A DNA stretch of 64,000 bases from Bugula neritina (taxonomy: Eukaryota; Bryozoa; Gymnolaemata; Cheilostomatida; Bugulidae): the NCBI GenBank assembly GCA_964035545.1, contig OZ037770.1, forward strand, positions 13,470,642 through 13,534,641. The letters are read 5' to 3'. Positions within the stretch are counted from its first letter, which is position 1. Each line of letters opens with the position of its first letter. Shown piece by piece: positions 43,112 to 63,077 of this stretch. The notes under the pieces were generated by a model. It was not told the DNA's origin. It searched no databases and worked only from the letters and a program-made list of their open reading frames with translations. The translations under genes and the position numbers were made by a program.

Positions 43112-45406
43112 TTACTTGTCCCCATCCAGTATTCGTTTCAAAGCATCTAGAATTTTATCCTTGTCCTGGCCAGAAGCGGCTGGCTCCACAGCTAAAACAA
43201 TGATAATTCAACTTCAGCACTTGTAGTTAAAATGTTGGATCTGGACTAAAATATATATACTTGGTGCATCTAAATCAAATATATGAGATGAACTATCACA
43301 GGTATGCTGAAGCTCTGACAGGTTTGGCAGAGATGTGAAAAAATATTAACTGGTTTGAACTAGTAAAGTTTTGGCCAGAATTATAGCTATTTTTGCTATC
43401 ATATAACCTTAAAGACTGCGCTAAATCAAAATAATGAATTTATAGATATGACAATTTGAGCAGATTGGTAATCATGTTTCTATACAAATAAAGTACATTA
43501 ATAACATAATTTTGTTGTAAACCATCAGTGTCTGATACAAATGATTGTTTTTGTAGCTTAAATCACAAATCTGATTTGATTTTGTGTTTTGAACTATTAT
43601 TTTGATTTGCTCTTACTTTTTGAAAAGAGCTTCCTGTAAGTAAAAGAATCACTCTGATTTGCTCTAGCAACTAAAAAGTATCACCAGACTGAAATCTAAC
43701 CTTGCGTTGTGGTATCTTCTGCAGCAGCGGTTGTAGCAGCTGCTGTTGTAGGTGGTGGTTCAGTTGTGGTGGTAGTGGTAGTTGTAGATTTTTCTGTGGT
43801 GGTGGTAGTTGTGGGTTTCGCTGTAGTTGTTGTGGGAGTAGTAGTTGTTGTTGGTTTCTCTGTTGTGGTGGTGGTTGTGGTGGTGGTTGTGGTGGTAGAT
43901 GGTGCTTTTGTAGTTGTAGTTGGTGGTGGAGAAGCTGTAGTAGAGGGGGGTGAGGCTTGGGTTGATGCAGTAGTTTTAGAGTGTGAGGCTCCTTCCTTCT
44001 TTTTCTTAGACAGTCTCTCTTGTATCTTGAAGGTCATAGCTGGGAATCCCCCGTGAACTGTCCCTTCTAGAAGACTCTCCATGCCTTCTGCTTTTAATAT
44101 CTGTGGAAACGCCATGTAGACCAGATTAGAATATATACAAAGTGTACCAGAATCTACACCTTGAATAATCATAGGAATATTAGCTTATCTTTAAATTGTA
44201 GTCCAGCAAAACATCCCGTCATAGAACTGGTAAAAATGGCACACTGCAGTGCTAAATTTTCCCAAACCTCAAACCCAAACTCTCACCCTCAGATTCAAAC
44301 CCCAAACTCAAACCTCAACCCCTATTCAAAATCCCTAACCCCAATATTGAAAATGTGCCACTTTTACCTACTTTGCCATTTGTGTCATTTTTACCTGTGC
44401 TATTTTTACCTGTGCCATTTTTACTGAATACCATGACAACTACCTTGATGCCATACATGTAACTATCATCAACTTCATATAATAAACATTTAGCAATTAA
44501 CTTAGATGACCTACTCTAGCTAGAAAGGGTGGAACCAAGTCTTTGATATCTAGATCCATTCTCATCAAGCCTTCCACCTCCTCAGCCTTGCTCTAGGAAA
44601 GAAAAGAATTACAGGCTTGAATTTTACAACATTATAATATTATATGTAAAAATTTGTGCTAATTATCGGTGTCCTGTACTATTCAACCCCTAAGGCCTAT
44701 AGACTGTTGGTTTATGTCTATAAGTGGTAAACAAACAACAATGGCCATCAATTCAGTATACAATCTAGGTGTAAATAGCATTGGCTCATCATCCATTAGC
44801 AAAAATTTTATTGAAATTACAGCTAATTAAAAAATATCAGCAGCACCTTTGAAATTAGATTTCACTAATAAACTCTAAACTAGAACTTCAACTAAAAGCA
44901 AAAGTACTACGACTATACTTAAAACAACCCTTAGAAGGTGAAGAATACTGAATAGTGTCAAGTTTTATGACCTATAATTTAATAAATGATTCTTATATGC
45001 TATGGTAATTATCAAAAGGATATCTGATTGATATAGCTAGGTTATTAAGCTGGTTTCAGAATAACAGCAAGATCAAATTCAAACTCAAATAGCTAAACTA
45101 CAATAGCACTACTAGTTTCATAGTAGTCAAATTCATAATGACAGCCATTAAACTTTACCTAATAGCATAGAATTTATTAAAGCTTCAGTGCAGAAAAAGT
45201 ACCTAATTATTTACAATAAAATATACTCAAATACTCCTATATGCAATCAAACCAAGGTTACAAATAGCTATACTCTTATTCTTATAAAAATATATCTATA
45301 TAGAAAAGTCTTTATACAATATAGTAATCTATAGAAGATGCTGCATTCTTACCACAGAGCAGAAGATGCACAGAGAGATAATAGAAAGCCCTATGATTGA
45401 CCTCAT
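43112..45406 (-). CDS. Small secreted poly-Thr mucin-like protein, paralogue 2 (unrecognised family)
   Basis: Four exons: 45406-45353 (signal peptide MRSIIGLSIISLCIFCSV), 44592-44515, 44100-43701 and 43191-43112 (TAA stop). Phases are 0, 0, 1. The product is 203 aa. Exon 2 encodes LDIKDLVPPFLAR. Exon 3 begins ILKAEGMESLLEGTVHGGFP, then a KKKK-containing stretch and about 85 residues dominated by threonine with EKP and AKP punctuation. Exon 4 ends KILDALKRILDGDK. The N- and C-terminal blocks match the paralogue at 38348-41932, while the middle differs in length and composition, as is usual for mucin-like spacers. Secretion and heavy O-glycosylation are inferred. The exon 2 donor was taken as GTAGGT to keep phase 0; a GTCATC alternative is weaker. 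Confidence 0.75.
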
Positions 45407-48400
45407 TTTGATGCTGTAATAAGATGGAGGTTACTTCTGTGTATCTCTTACTTCTGTCGCTTTCTAGTCAGAACTAGTGATTGCACACACTAAAATATGT
45501 TGGTGTCTCTTGACACTTTACCCTTAATTCTAATGGATTATAACCAATCTAGGCAAAACAACCTTCATCTGATGGCTGGAATAATTGATGGCTGTTTTTT
45601 ATCAGTGGTGGATGTAACAGTGCATCAGTCTGAATATATGTGGGTATAAAAGCATATAAGTCTGCCAAGAACAAAGTAAAGTTTTATAATTAAAAATATC
45701 AATTGCAGCATTTTTACATAGCAGTGTTAAAATTTAAGTGATATGTTAGATTAAGGAAATTATTATCAATTCTACAGTAATGAGTTGCATATATTACCCC
45801 CTCCTTACACTTCTGTGCCACTTTATCTACTGCTGGCCTCAAAGTTACATAAATTAGTGCCAAGTTTCTTAATGGCAGTTATGGCTGGATGAATCTTAAA
45901 AACTAGTTTGAAAATCACTGTAATGCTAAGTAATGCTAGGCTGCGGCTTATAAAAAGCAATAAATTAGACAACTAAGTATTCGCCTGTGAACTGGGTCAT
46001 TCCAGCCGAAGCCGTATACCTAATCATGGTGAGAATCAACCCTGGCGTGGGTAGAGGTGGGATTGAAGGCAGTGAATCATAGGCACAAGATGCAGGTAGC
46101 TCGATCATTGAGCCATAACTTTGTATGCAAAGCATTATTATCCTCATTAAAAAATCCAAAACAGCCCGTAGGAACATGAGTAGAAAAACTAACTCGCAAA
46201 AGCTTATTTTAAAATGGTTACAATATATGATAAAAAATAATTGCGATGTTTCTTAAAAACTAAAGCGCTGTAAATTAGTAATTGTCTTTCCTTGACTGTA
46301 TTGAGTAACAACTTAAAATGCAGAATCTTTCAAGTAACTAGTATCAAATAAGCTGTAAAAAGCTTACAGTTGTTACATGCTTACTGCTCTAGAAAGGCTT
46401 GAGTAGCTTTATACATTTTTATTTAATAAAGAAAGGCACGTTAATGAACATTGTTGTACACAATGTACACATAATCCAACAGTCATAAGGGCTTTGGTAA
46501 TGGATTAAACTTAATTTACAACGCAGCAGCTGTAACTTGAATCCCATATTAAACTCTAATCCCATGTTGTTGGAAAACTTTATTTTGATAGGGGGCTTTC
46601 CACTGTGCTAACATAGCTTGATGGCTTTTAATTTGAAACTGTGATTGAAGGTGTTCATGATGTCATCAATTATCCTGCTGAAGGTTTAGTCTTTGACCTT
46701 GACCTTTACCTTGACCTCTGACCTAGCAGCATGTGCTACGCTACACTTTTGCTGCATATATACACTACTTCTATACGTCAATGTGGTTGTTAAATTAAGT
46801 GTTACACCCAAAAAGCACATTGAGTGTATTTTATAGTTTGATATTTCACATTCATATCAATTATTAACTTTTCAAACAACAATATATAACTATTTTTAAC
46901 AAATCAGTTTTCTTTTGAAAGAAGTGAAGGGTAAAACTAATTTAGTGGAAGAATTACTATACATATATAACTTTATAGAGAACGTATAAGAAAACTGGTT
47001 TACAAAAGGTTTTTTCAGCCGGACAACCGGGACGTGTCTGCTATGATAACCATGTCTGTTAAAGTGAGAGATACACTGCAGTTGGCTAGTAGGTGTTATT
47101 AACGCTCTCCCTGCCCACCTCTAATGTATATTGTAAAGCTTATAACAATACCTTGATTTATTACATTCATCATATTTATTGTATATAGTAAGAAAGTCTG
47201 TGGGCGGATGATTCACTAATCGGAACAGATTTGAGTTGACCTGTGAAAGCTTATATAAAGTTGCTGGCAACAGCTGCAAATATAGAAATGCCATCAGCGA
47301 TCAAATGCATCCTTGCTGCAAGTGAAATGCATTTAAGGTATGCGCAAGTAATTTTAGAAAATAGCAATTATCTAAAAATATCTATAATCTACAATGCTTA
47401 TTGGTGTTTAGAATCAACAAATATCCCCCTCCCCTTCATCTGTAAGCCGTCTACAAGGTGACATGGCTAACCCATACCTTAAACTACAAGGCGCATAAGT
47501 TGACACAAATACAAAGCTACAATTGAAGTTAATGTTAAAGGTATTTTAGCATAGTATACATATGCTTAACATATTTTACCATTATACCATTTTTTGCATA
47601 ATTTATTTTAACATACTTTGAATACATTCTATAGCATACGTTGAAATGTATGCTGAATTTATTTTAGCACACGTTGAATAAACCACTCGAGTACTTAGAC
47701 TTCTGTTTACCCAGGTTTGAATTGAATTCTTCAGGTTTGTAGCGAAGTCGCTTTATCTTACATGTTAGCAACTTTTAGGGCTATATGCATGCTGAGTAGG
47801 ACTATTTCTAACTACAATCATCTTCTTAGCACAAGGTGAACGCATGATCACTTGGCATTCCTCAAGTTTAAACTAGATCACCCTTGTCACATTATAATGG
47901 ATAGGCATGGATGAATTCCCATCCTTTACACTGGTTGTAATCTTCTTTTTATAATTACCCCTGTTTACTGAAGTTTGAACCTACTTGTATAATTGCCATT
48001 ATAACTTGGTATTTTATGCCGATTTTAAAAAGTTTTTAATCGAATAAATTATAACCCGTAGATAATTGAAAAGGTGTTTTATCAAATACCACATTTACAT
48101 GCAGTTAAATGTTGAACAAAGCATGGACTTGTGGTATTTACAGCACAAAATGGAAGTACTAATAAAATCTTGAAATTCTCATAAAACTTCATGACTCTGG
48201 CAGAATGTAGAATGCCAAACCTGCATATCATTCTCAAATTTGCTTTATTGTAAATATAGCCTCAGTTTCTGCTAAAATGTTCTAAAATATTGATGCCAGC
48301 CATAGGCAGCTATGATATGGTTGAAGCTAATGCTAAGTAAACGCTATCCTGTTTTCTGAACAAATCTGAACTCTTATGATAATCAACTTATAAGAATTAT

Positions 48401-48969
48401 GAAGAGCAACCAACTCAGAAATTGTGGCTATTTTCTCATCTCTGAGTGAGTAACTTGTTTTAATCAAACAGGGCTGTCGCCGTCAGCACAAGCTAAGGCT
48501 AGGCTCAACAAAGACAGTTTAGCAGCTCCAAAGAGTGCTTTTGTGTTAGTCAATATTGAAAGTAAAATCTGATTTGAAAACAAAAAGTAGTCTTTATTTG
48601 ATTGGTTTCGCTTGCCCATTGCAGGGCCATTTATGCATAGTTCAACAGATAGTAACAAATGTCAGACTATTAACATTACGCCAGTTAAATTCAGAATCCA
48701 TTTACATTTCTGGAACCTTGCAGACGTGAACACGCATACATAATCTGTATCCACCCTACACTGTAAGATAATTTTATGCATAGTGAAAAGGTAGACTGGG
48801 TAGATAAACATACTCCTTGCTCATTGCTTATAAAATAATATATATAATTGTTTTTCCAATAGTTTGAAGTATATAACTGGGTAGTGGCTGTAAACTATAT
48901 TAACATAAGCTTTAAAACAAACTCTTTGGAGCTAATATGTATTTCAGTTTTGACCATCTATAGTGCAAT
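45407..48969. other. Intergenic region, no gene seen
   Basis: 3.5 kb without recognisable exons. It includes the promoter side of the 45406 gene and the 3' flank of the receptor subunit at 48970. The only structure I can name is a cluster of TGACCT hexamers at 46694-46724. Short open frames here have no homology I recognise. Confidence 0.5.
46694..46724 (-). promoter_or_regulatory. Cluster of AGGTCA half-sites (TGACCT hexamers)
   Basis: TGACCT TGACCT TTACCT TGACCT C TGACCT. Four exact nuclear-receptor half-sites and one variant lie head-to-tail with spacers of 0 and 1 bp (DR0/DR1 geometry). It could be a real response element or simply a short hexamer tandem repeat. Confidence 0.3.
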
Positions 48970-55850
<6,881 letters not shown>

Positions 55851-57999
55851 CTTCACTCAGAATTGGGATGCTACTAATTCCAAGATTAATCTCAATCTAG
55901 TTTACAAATTTCTTGTTGTGTTGTTCGCAAGTGACAAGTACAGTGAATGCCTGGAGCTAACAATGACAGGATTTTATACTGCAGCTAACTTAGGACGCTG
56001 CACGTTAGTTGTTTAACCTCTCTGTTAGATTAGCAAATAGCGTTTGATTGCGCATGTGTTGATGAGTCTACAATAACTAGGGCAGGGTCAATGAAAGTAA
56101 CATTGTTAGATTTCACTGCATAATATAATTGATTGGGAAAACACCTATTGTACAATATCGAACCATAATAAATGCATATTGTAGCTTTTGTTATCATTTT
56201 GATCTGAAATAAAATGACTAGCTTGTCGAATTACTGTTGGTCATTGACGTACACAAACGATTTCATAGTTGACCGTGTAAATGTTATTTATAGTTGAGGT
56301 CTACTGCTGTTATTTTTACACCAAGCTTTCAACCATTTAAATGGAAAAACAATGTCCTACACTTTTAATAGTTTGCATAAGTGAAGTTGCCTCTTACATG
56401 ACAAATGCAAATGTGACAAACAAATACGTTTACACCTGTATACCTGCACACCTGTATACCTGCACACCTGTATACCTGCACACCTGTATACCTGCACACC
56501 TGTATACCTGCACACCTGTATACCTGTATATTGCATCATACATGTTAATTTCAGCATCAAAAGTCAAATTCTGTTAGAACTGTCACTGTAGAAAATAGAA
56601 CAAGTTTATAATTATGTCATTTCCTGGAGCTAACTTATTCTTACTTGGCTTTATAGCATCTTGTAGCCAATTCATGGTTAGAAACAACTGGAAATGTAGC
56701 TACTGGAATGAACATCTTTTCTGATTTGTTACACCTTCTATCATTGGCTAAAAGTATATTAGTATTATGTAACCTATCCTGTCATCAATATTTGATTATC
56801 GTGTAAATTGTATCATCAATTAATATTAATATTCACTAATTAAGTTATCTGTTGTGAAAGTTGATGCTGATTATATGCACTGAGATTTATTACACAGGTA
56901 GAACATACTTATACAATAATTGCATAAATTAGCATACGTTTATTTTACTGGCACTGTATTATAATATGATATAAGTAGATAGATATAAGTAGATACAGTA
57001 GATATGTACTGACTACATATTATATAGCATACCATTGCCATTGAATAGAACATTTGCATATAATATATTATCACCATTGCATGTAATATATTGTCAGCTT
57101 TGCATATAATATATTACCACCATTGCATATAATATAATAGCACCATTGCGTATATCATGTAATATTATATGTACACTTATGTAAGACAGCTGAAAGCTGT
57201 GTGTTTTGTCTCACATGACAGAGTGAGAACTCAAGGAGACTAATCTTTACCTATCGCGAACTAAATCTTTAGTTATATATTTTTACCTGCGCACTTCACA
57301 GCCTAGTAGTAGTAAAACAACTGCATGTTGGTTTACAAGCAATAAGTTCATTTGTTGACATAGTTCACATTCAAATAAAATGCATCATATATTTTCTAAC
57401 ACAGATATTTTATTTTATATTATGTTTATTTTATAATAAAATCTAAAGCTGCAATAAATAAAAGTTGCAAATTATATGTGGACGGTGAAGCATTCCCGAA
57501 TATACAAATCATTTAAACTAAATCTATAAAATCATATCATAGCATACCAATATCATAAACAATACATAAACAAAAACAATATAAACTGAGAAGGTACGTT
57601 GAATTGTACAAGCAACCATATTTCTACTTACTTAATCATCAATTCTAACAAAAACATCTTGCGTATTATGTATATAATAAAACTTCAACTTATAACATAG
57701 CATAATATAATATAGTATATACATTATAATTCCTTCCTAACTATATTACAGAACTTATATACTTTCTAGTGTAATGTAAGTACAGCATTTACATACTTAG
57801 CAACATACGTATGTGCTAAGTCTGTATTATATAGTTATACATATTTAGTATAGAGATATGATTGGTGCCTATGCACTTCAATAATATAGTAAATATATTA
57901 TAATAAATATGATATAATGATGATACCCATAACAAATAACATGAAATAACTACAGAAAAGCTTGCAATAGGAGTCATCCTCTCATATTCAAAGGCTGCT
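55851..57999. other. Intergenic region between divergent-to-convergent neighbours, no gene seen
   Basis: It contains the promoter side of the nicotinic receptor gene and the 3' flank of AMN1. A 15-16 bp minisatellite lies at 56430-56528, and loosely repeated CATTGCATATAATATAT units at 57040-57160. No exon recognised. Confidence 0.5.
56430..56528. repeat. Minisatellite of (CACCTGTATACCTG)-type units, about 6 copies
   Basis: Regular repetition of CACCTGTATACCTGCA (16 bp). The Pro/Tyr/Cys-rich ORFs across it on both strands are repeat translations. Confidence 0.9.
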
Positions 58000-60900
58000 T
58001 CAAAACATGATGGTGAAGTTAAATTGTTTTAGATTGAACTTTGACCTCAGCTGTTCCAGCGCATTCAGGGAATTGTCTAAAATTGAAGGAGCAAACTTTC
58101 AGTAATTTTGAATAGTTTCTGCCAACTTAGACTTACCATTAGTTTGTGAAATTATTAAATGATTAGCTTTAGAAATCGTAGCTTACCATTTAAATTTGAA
58201 ACTAAATTAGTGTTGAAACTAAATTTCAAACAATTGTCACAACAAAGTTTGTTTGCATAATTCAAGCTGAATATTACAAGGAGATTGGGAGTTGTCCTAA
58301 TTCACCTTAAGTACGAGTACGTGTACCTATAAAAGCCAACTCTACACCAGGGTGTTGTCTGTGAACTGATATCATAATATCCATCTGCAAGCTGCACTCA
58401 TTTTATTATTTGGAAACTTGATAACTACAATATTTATCTCTCATAATTATTAAAAAAATCCATAAATGCTATATGTAAAGTTGAACTCTACTCAAATAGT
58501 CATTTTTTATGTGTCTTTGTTTTTGTGTATAGGACAATATAATTCACAGTAAAAAACTATAATATCGGTTTGAATCAGTTTCAGACGTTTACCATGCAGC
58601 AGTATTTAAATTGTAGAAGACCTAAAGAGAAACTTGGAGTTGTCTTTTCCATCATAGGAGAAAGCTAAAACGATCTTGCGAGAGGTCAATAATAAAAATA
58701 ACAAAAACACATTAAGGATAATGTTCTCCCATACACTATAACCTGTTTGATACTCACCAGTCAGCATTGGGCAGCCTTGAATCTCAAAAGAACTAATGTT
58801 TGCACCACCTGATAAAATAGCTTCTACGCACTCATCTGTTATATATTTACAGTGTGAGATTTGTACCTCCTGCATAGAAGAGTATATTAAATAAATTTGA
58901 ACAGTTGCACATAATCAACTTGTATTCTGTAGTAATTACAAGTATAGTATTATTTATTAAATACAACATAACAAAATAAATACTAAACATAGCATCTTCT
59001 GGAGTATGTACTTTAATTTAAAGTTTGAGAAATTGTCTTCCCACTACAAAAGCCAGCCCTGTCTGCACCTACTATGTAGCTTATATAATATATTTTACCT
59101 GCAGCTTAGGGGCACACACAGACTGTGCTAGATAGTATCCACTATCATCTGTGATACTAGTATAGGCTAAGTTTATACTCTGCAGGTAGTGGCAGTGTTT
59201 GGCTATTGCACTTATTGAAACGTCTGTAATCAAAGGGCATCCACTCAGGTTTACTTCTTGCAAATATTTGCACCCTTCTGCTAGCGCTCTTATTCCTACA
59301 AGTATACAGTTTACCAGATAAGTTCATTGCAAGCCATTTTACACTGTAGATTGTGATATTTATAGCAGTAATGTTTATTTTTGTTGTAAGTTGAACGATC
59401 TGATCGGCAGTATAGGCGGCCATCTTGGATTATAGATTGAAATATCTGTGATATCTTTCATGAATATATTCGAATTGATTGCTGGCCTGTTTGCAGTTTG
59501 TAAAAAAGAAGACTCTTAACTTTTTCTACTTGTAAAACTTTTGCTCTCATTGAGAATCGAACCACAGACCTCCAGTCTTACGTGTTAACCATTACACCAC
59601 AGGAGCTACTGAGTAATCTCAACACTACATCAACCGTTATATTTTTATTTTTATGCATTTTACTGAAAGGATGATAGCTTTGAACAAATTAAAAGAAGTG
59701 AATTTTTAATTTTCATTGCTTACTAAAGTACCTTCATCACAGACTAGAATGCATCTTCTGAAGTACGCGAGTCGAAGCCGAGGACAACTTGACGCGATGT
59801 GTTTGAGACTAGCAGACGACACATTGGTCCGGGTTCCTGTGCGAGTGTCGTTTAAATCTATCTTGAACAAGTTTGGAAGATGTGGTAGGCTGAGAATACC
59901 TGCGTCTGAGATGAGTCTAGTGTTTGTGAAATCTAATTCTCTCACTGCGTCTGAGCATACCTATAATAGCATACAAAGTTATTTTACCACAATTTCAATT
60001 AATTGTATGTGTATATAGGATAAGGCTGTCACCAAAATATAGATAAGACAAATATGCTGCTAGCGTAGCCTCTTCTTTTAGTTTTGTTAGTTAAGTCAAT
60101 CATAAAAAAAATATTGTACCAAAACACTCTTTTCAAATGCACAAAGAAGCAACTGCTATTCAAAACAAATAGTTGGCAGTTGAATTACACGTTGAATAAC
60201 ATTAATTACTGATTGATTATTATTGGTTAATTGAGTATGGCATAAAGAATAAAGAATAAGAAAATGCAGTCAAAAGTTAAAATTTGTCTGCAGTTTATAT
60301 TTTATATTCATTTGTTACAAATTTTCAAGTTTTTTTATTAACCATGAAGGTGCTAAGTTTGAGTAAAGATTTTCTGCAAGAATCAATAGAAAAGAGATAC
60401 CAGAGTTCTACTTACCAAGTGAATATTCTGATCAGTTAGTAGATTGTGTCTTTTGCTCATCAGATGCAAGATAGCTGCTTTGAGTTGCCGAGGTAAGTTA
60501 GGAACTTTAATCAATAATTTATCAATATGCCCTACTGATGATTCTATGCAGCTGTAAACAAGCAATGTACAACCAATTAAAATGTGTTTTAAAGTTTATT
60601 GTAATCAACTTTTAAGTTTTGTAAACTTTAATTCTTTTGATTGAAATATAATCATTAATATATGTTAAATATTTTTTTAGATTGAGCTTACATGATTTTA
60701 AAATAGTTGAACACATGAAGTAACATAGGGTTTCAAAACTTTCTATATTCCTAAGCTTACTAAAAGTGTAAGAATCAATAAAAACCTTTTGAATTATTTT
60801 ACTGTAACAATTAAATTCAATTTTACTGCAACATTTATTCAATCATTGTGATTACAATAACCTTTTTTTTGTTAGTATTACTACTAGGCCTATCATAAGC

Positions 60901-61147
60901 ATTGTGAATTAACAAGACCCGAATACCGTTAGTAAACTTTACAACTGCTAAGTACTACTACTACTAGTATTTACAATACAATGCAAGCTGGTGACAGAGT
61001 TGCTGCAAATTAAATTGAAATTTAAAAATTATTTTTATCATACTCAAAAGATACTCACAGCATCAACAACGATTTAGGTGAAATAAGCCTGACATTAGGC
61101 GTCTTCGAAATTTCGGTGAATTTTCTTTCTCCTGCGTGGGTCGCCAT
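58000..61147 (-). CDS. AMN1: AMN1 homologue, leucine-rich-repeat protein
   Basis: Six exons give 279 aa: 61147-61059, 60551-60416, 59960-59732, 59295-59099, 58869-58758 and 58076-58000. Phases are 2, 0, 1, 0, 1. The start ATG is in the 'CGCCATCTT' context common to vertebrate and invertebrate housekeeping genes. The body consists of cysteine-containing LRRs of the AMN1/FBXL type: ELDFTNTRLISDAGILSL, SSASLKHIASSCPRLRLAYF, VNLSGCPLITDVSISAIAKH and VQISHCKYITDECVEAIL. The C-terminus, LEQLRSKFNLKQFNFTI, corresponds to the end of metazoan AMN1. There is no F-box. The yeast namesake antagonises the mitotic exit network; the animal role is poorly known. Length is close to the family's (about 260 aa). 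Confidence 0.85.
59541..59608 (-). repeat. tRNA-like sequence (tRNA-derived SINE head or pseudogene)
   Basis: The minus strand reads GCTCCTGTGGTGTAATGGTTAAC (A-box-like, TGGTGTAATGG), then GGTCTGTGGTTCGATTCTC (B box GGTTCGATTC), and ends GAGAGCA. The acceptor and T arms do not pair well, so it is not a functional tRNA. It lies in an AMN1 intron. Confidence 0.55.
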
Positions 61148-63077
61148 CTTAATTTACTTGTCGTCAATAGGAACAGTGGAGCGTGCATCTTTGGCCAATA
61201 GCCGCCGACAAAAAATAAAGAGACCTATTCTACTCGTTATTAAAGATCTGCTTGTCCAATATGATGCTTGCTTTCATCAAATGTAAACACACCCATGAGA
61301 CTGTGAACAGCTGTGAGAGAGGCCGTAGATGCTACTTTTATCTATTTCTCAGCATGAAATTAACAAGCTATCAGCTCAATTTGATATCAATTGCTTTGTG
61401 CAAATAAGAGAAACGCTTATAGCAACAACATTTTGTTTTAGCCAACAACAATTTATTACATTTTCTCCTGTTTCATCATTATGTTCTTTAATTGTAATTT
61501 AAACCAAAAATACTAGCAAACATCTAAATTAAAATTACCAAATTATATTGGCTAGCAACATTAATCTGTAATCTTTTTTTGTTACTACTTGCCACCACTT
61601 CATCTATATAAAACTAGTTGTATGCAGTGAGCTCAGCTAGTATAACACTATTAAACTTTATTTCAAATATGAGGTCAGATAAGAATGCAGTAAGATAGAG
61701 GAAAGTCATATAACACAAGTTTTTATGTTAAGTAGTTATTAAAAACATTTATTTTCACTCAATACATATTCAACAGAACATAACAGCAAAATTTCACAGA
61801 CAGCACAGTATAAATACATAAGAAAATTCAAAACACTGTTTTAAAGTTCATAAAAAATTTATATATAACAAAATACAGATATACTAGACACAAAATATAG
61901 TAATGGTATTATCAATGAGCAATCATTATCATCATGATTCAAAGAATAGTTATATAAATAAACAACCTTTATCAATAGCCTTCAAATTAGTAGCTACATG
62001 ATTGTCTACCAAATGATAGAAATACTGTTCCATCACCAGTACTTTACAGAGATATAGCACAAAGTAAGAAAGCATAAACCAACATACATAGCAGAGGGAC
62101 ATAACTTCAAAAATGTATTACACCTTAAATTTAGTGATGGAAGAATCGTTCTCTCTTTCTTAAATATATTTTGCACAAATTTGCATAAGAGATATTTGTT
62201 AAGTTGTTTAATATAAGATTTGTGGATTCAAATAACTTTTGTTCAAAATGCATATAAGTTTATGGATGTGTTTTACAATGTTTTCTACTTTCTATAAATT
62301 GAAGATTACAGTTGCTAAAAACTTTTCACTTTTGGGTCCTTCTAATGAAGTGGAGAGGGACGATATATATCAGGGTCGAGAGGGACGAGATATCTCTGTG
62401 TCGAGTTACTTTCAGCAGACGGACGGAAACACACTATCTCCGTGAAGATGTCTGAGTATAACGAACGATATGAATACAAGTGATTCTACAATGAAAATGT
62501 ATCAATTTGAGCTGCCAAGACATATAAATATAAAGATAAAATAATGTCAACATCCCTGTGAGAACCCCTGATGAAAAAGGCTTTTTTGTTAACTCAGGTT
62601 AAAAACTTATGTAGATGTGGCACAGAATTAATTATGACTGAATGCTCTTTATAACATCACCAACGAATGGCCTGTACTGGGGATAGAACCTATGAATTGT
62701 GTTTACTAAGCCAGTGCTTTAACCCTTAGACCACGGCTGCTCTATCTCCACATATGAAATACATTCGAGTATCGAAATGGATCTCAATTATTGCATCATA
62801 CATTTGTGGGCATGTGTAATAGTGCATTGCGTTGAGAATGAGAACATAACTCCCCTGGTAAGCGAAATAAAGAAAAAGGTAGTTGGAGAAGACAACTCTA
62901 GGAACATGAAGCTTTCAGTGTAAGACTCTGAAAGTCTGCGGCATGAAAGTCAATAGAAATCCATATTTTGTTGCAATTGGGCACCTCAAAATATGAAGTG
63001 AATATAATCTAAATTGCAGCAAAAGGCATATTCACAATGACTATTACAGATTACAAAACATACAATATAGGGAGTTA
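61148..63077. other. Intergenic region, no gene seen
   Basis: AMN1 upstream sequence followed by the 3' flank of the SLC44 gene, which reads in the same direction. A SINE copy lies at 62580-62742. An ATTTATTTTC/AATAAA-rich stretch near 61740-61980 has no exon I recognise. Confidence 0.5.
62580..62742 (-). mobile_element. tRNA-derived SINE copy
   Basis: On the minus strand: GAGCAGCCGTGGTCTAAGGG, then an AGGTTCTATCCCC B-box relic, then AGGCCATTCGTTGGTGATG and TGTGCCACATCTACATAAG. Same family as 52791. Confidence 0.7.

Noticed and set aside
45965-46177. 70-aa minus-strand ORF
   Set aside because: No homology, no splice or promoter context. The DNA may be an old tRNA-like repeat, but the boxes are too degenerate to call.
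59541-59608. Functional tRNA gene
   Set aside because: A and B boxes are present, but the acceptor and T stems do not pair; treated as a SINE head or pseudogene.
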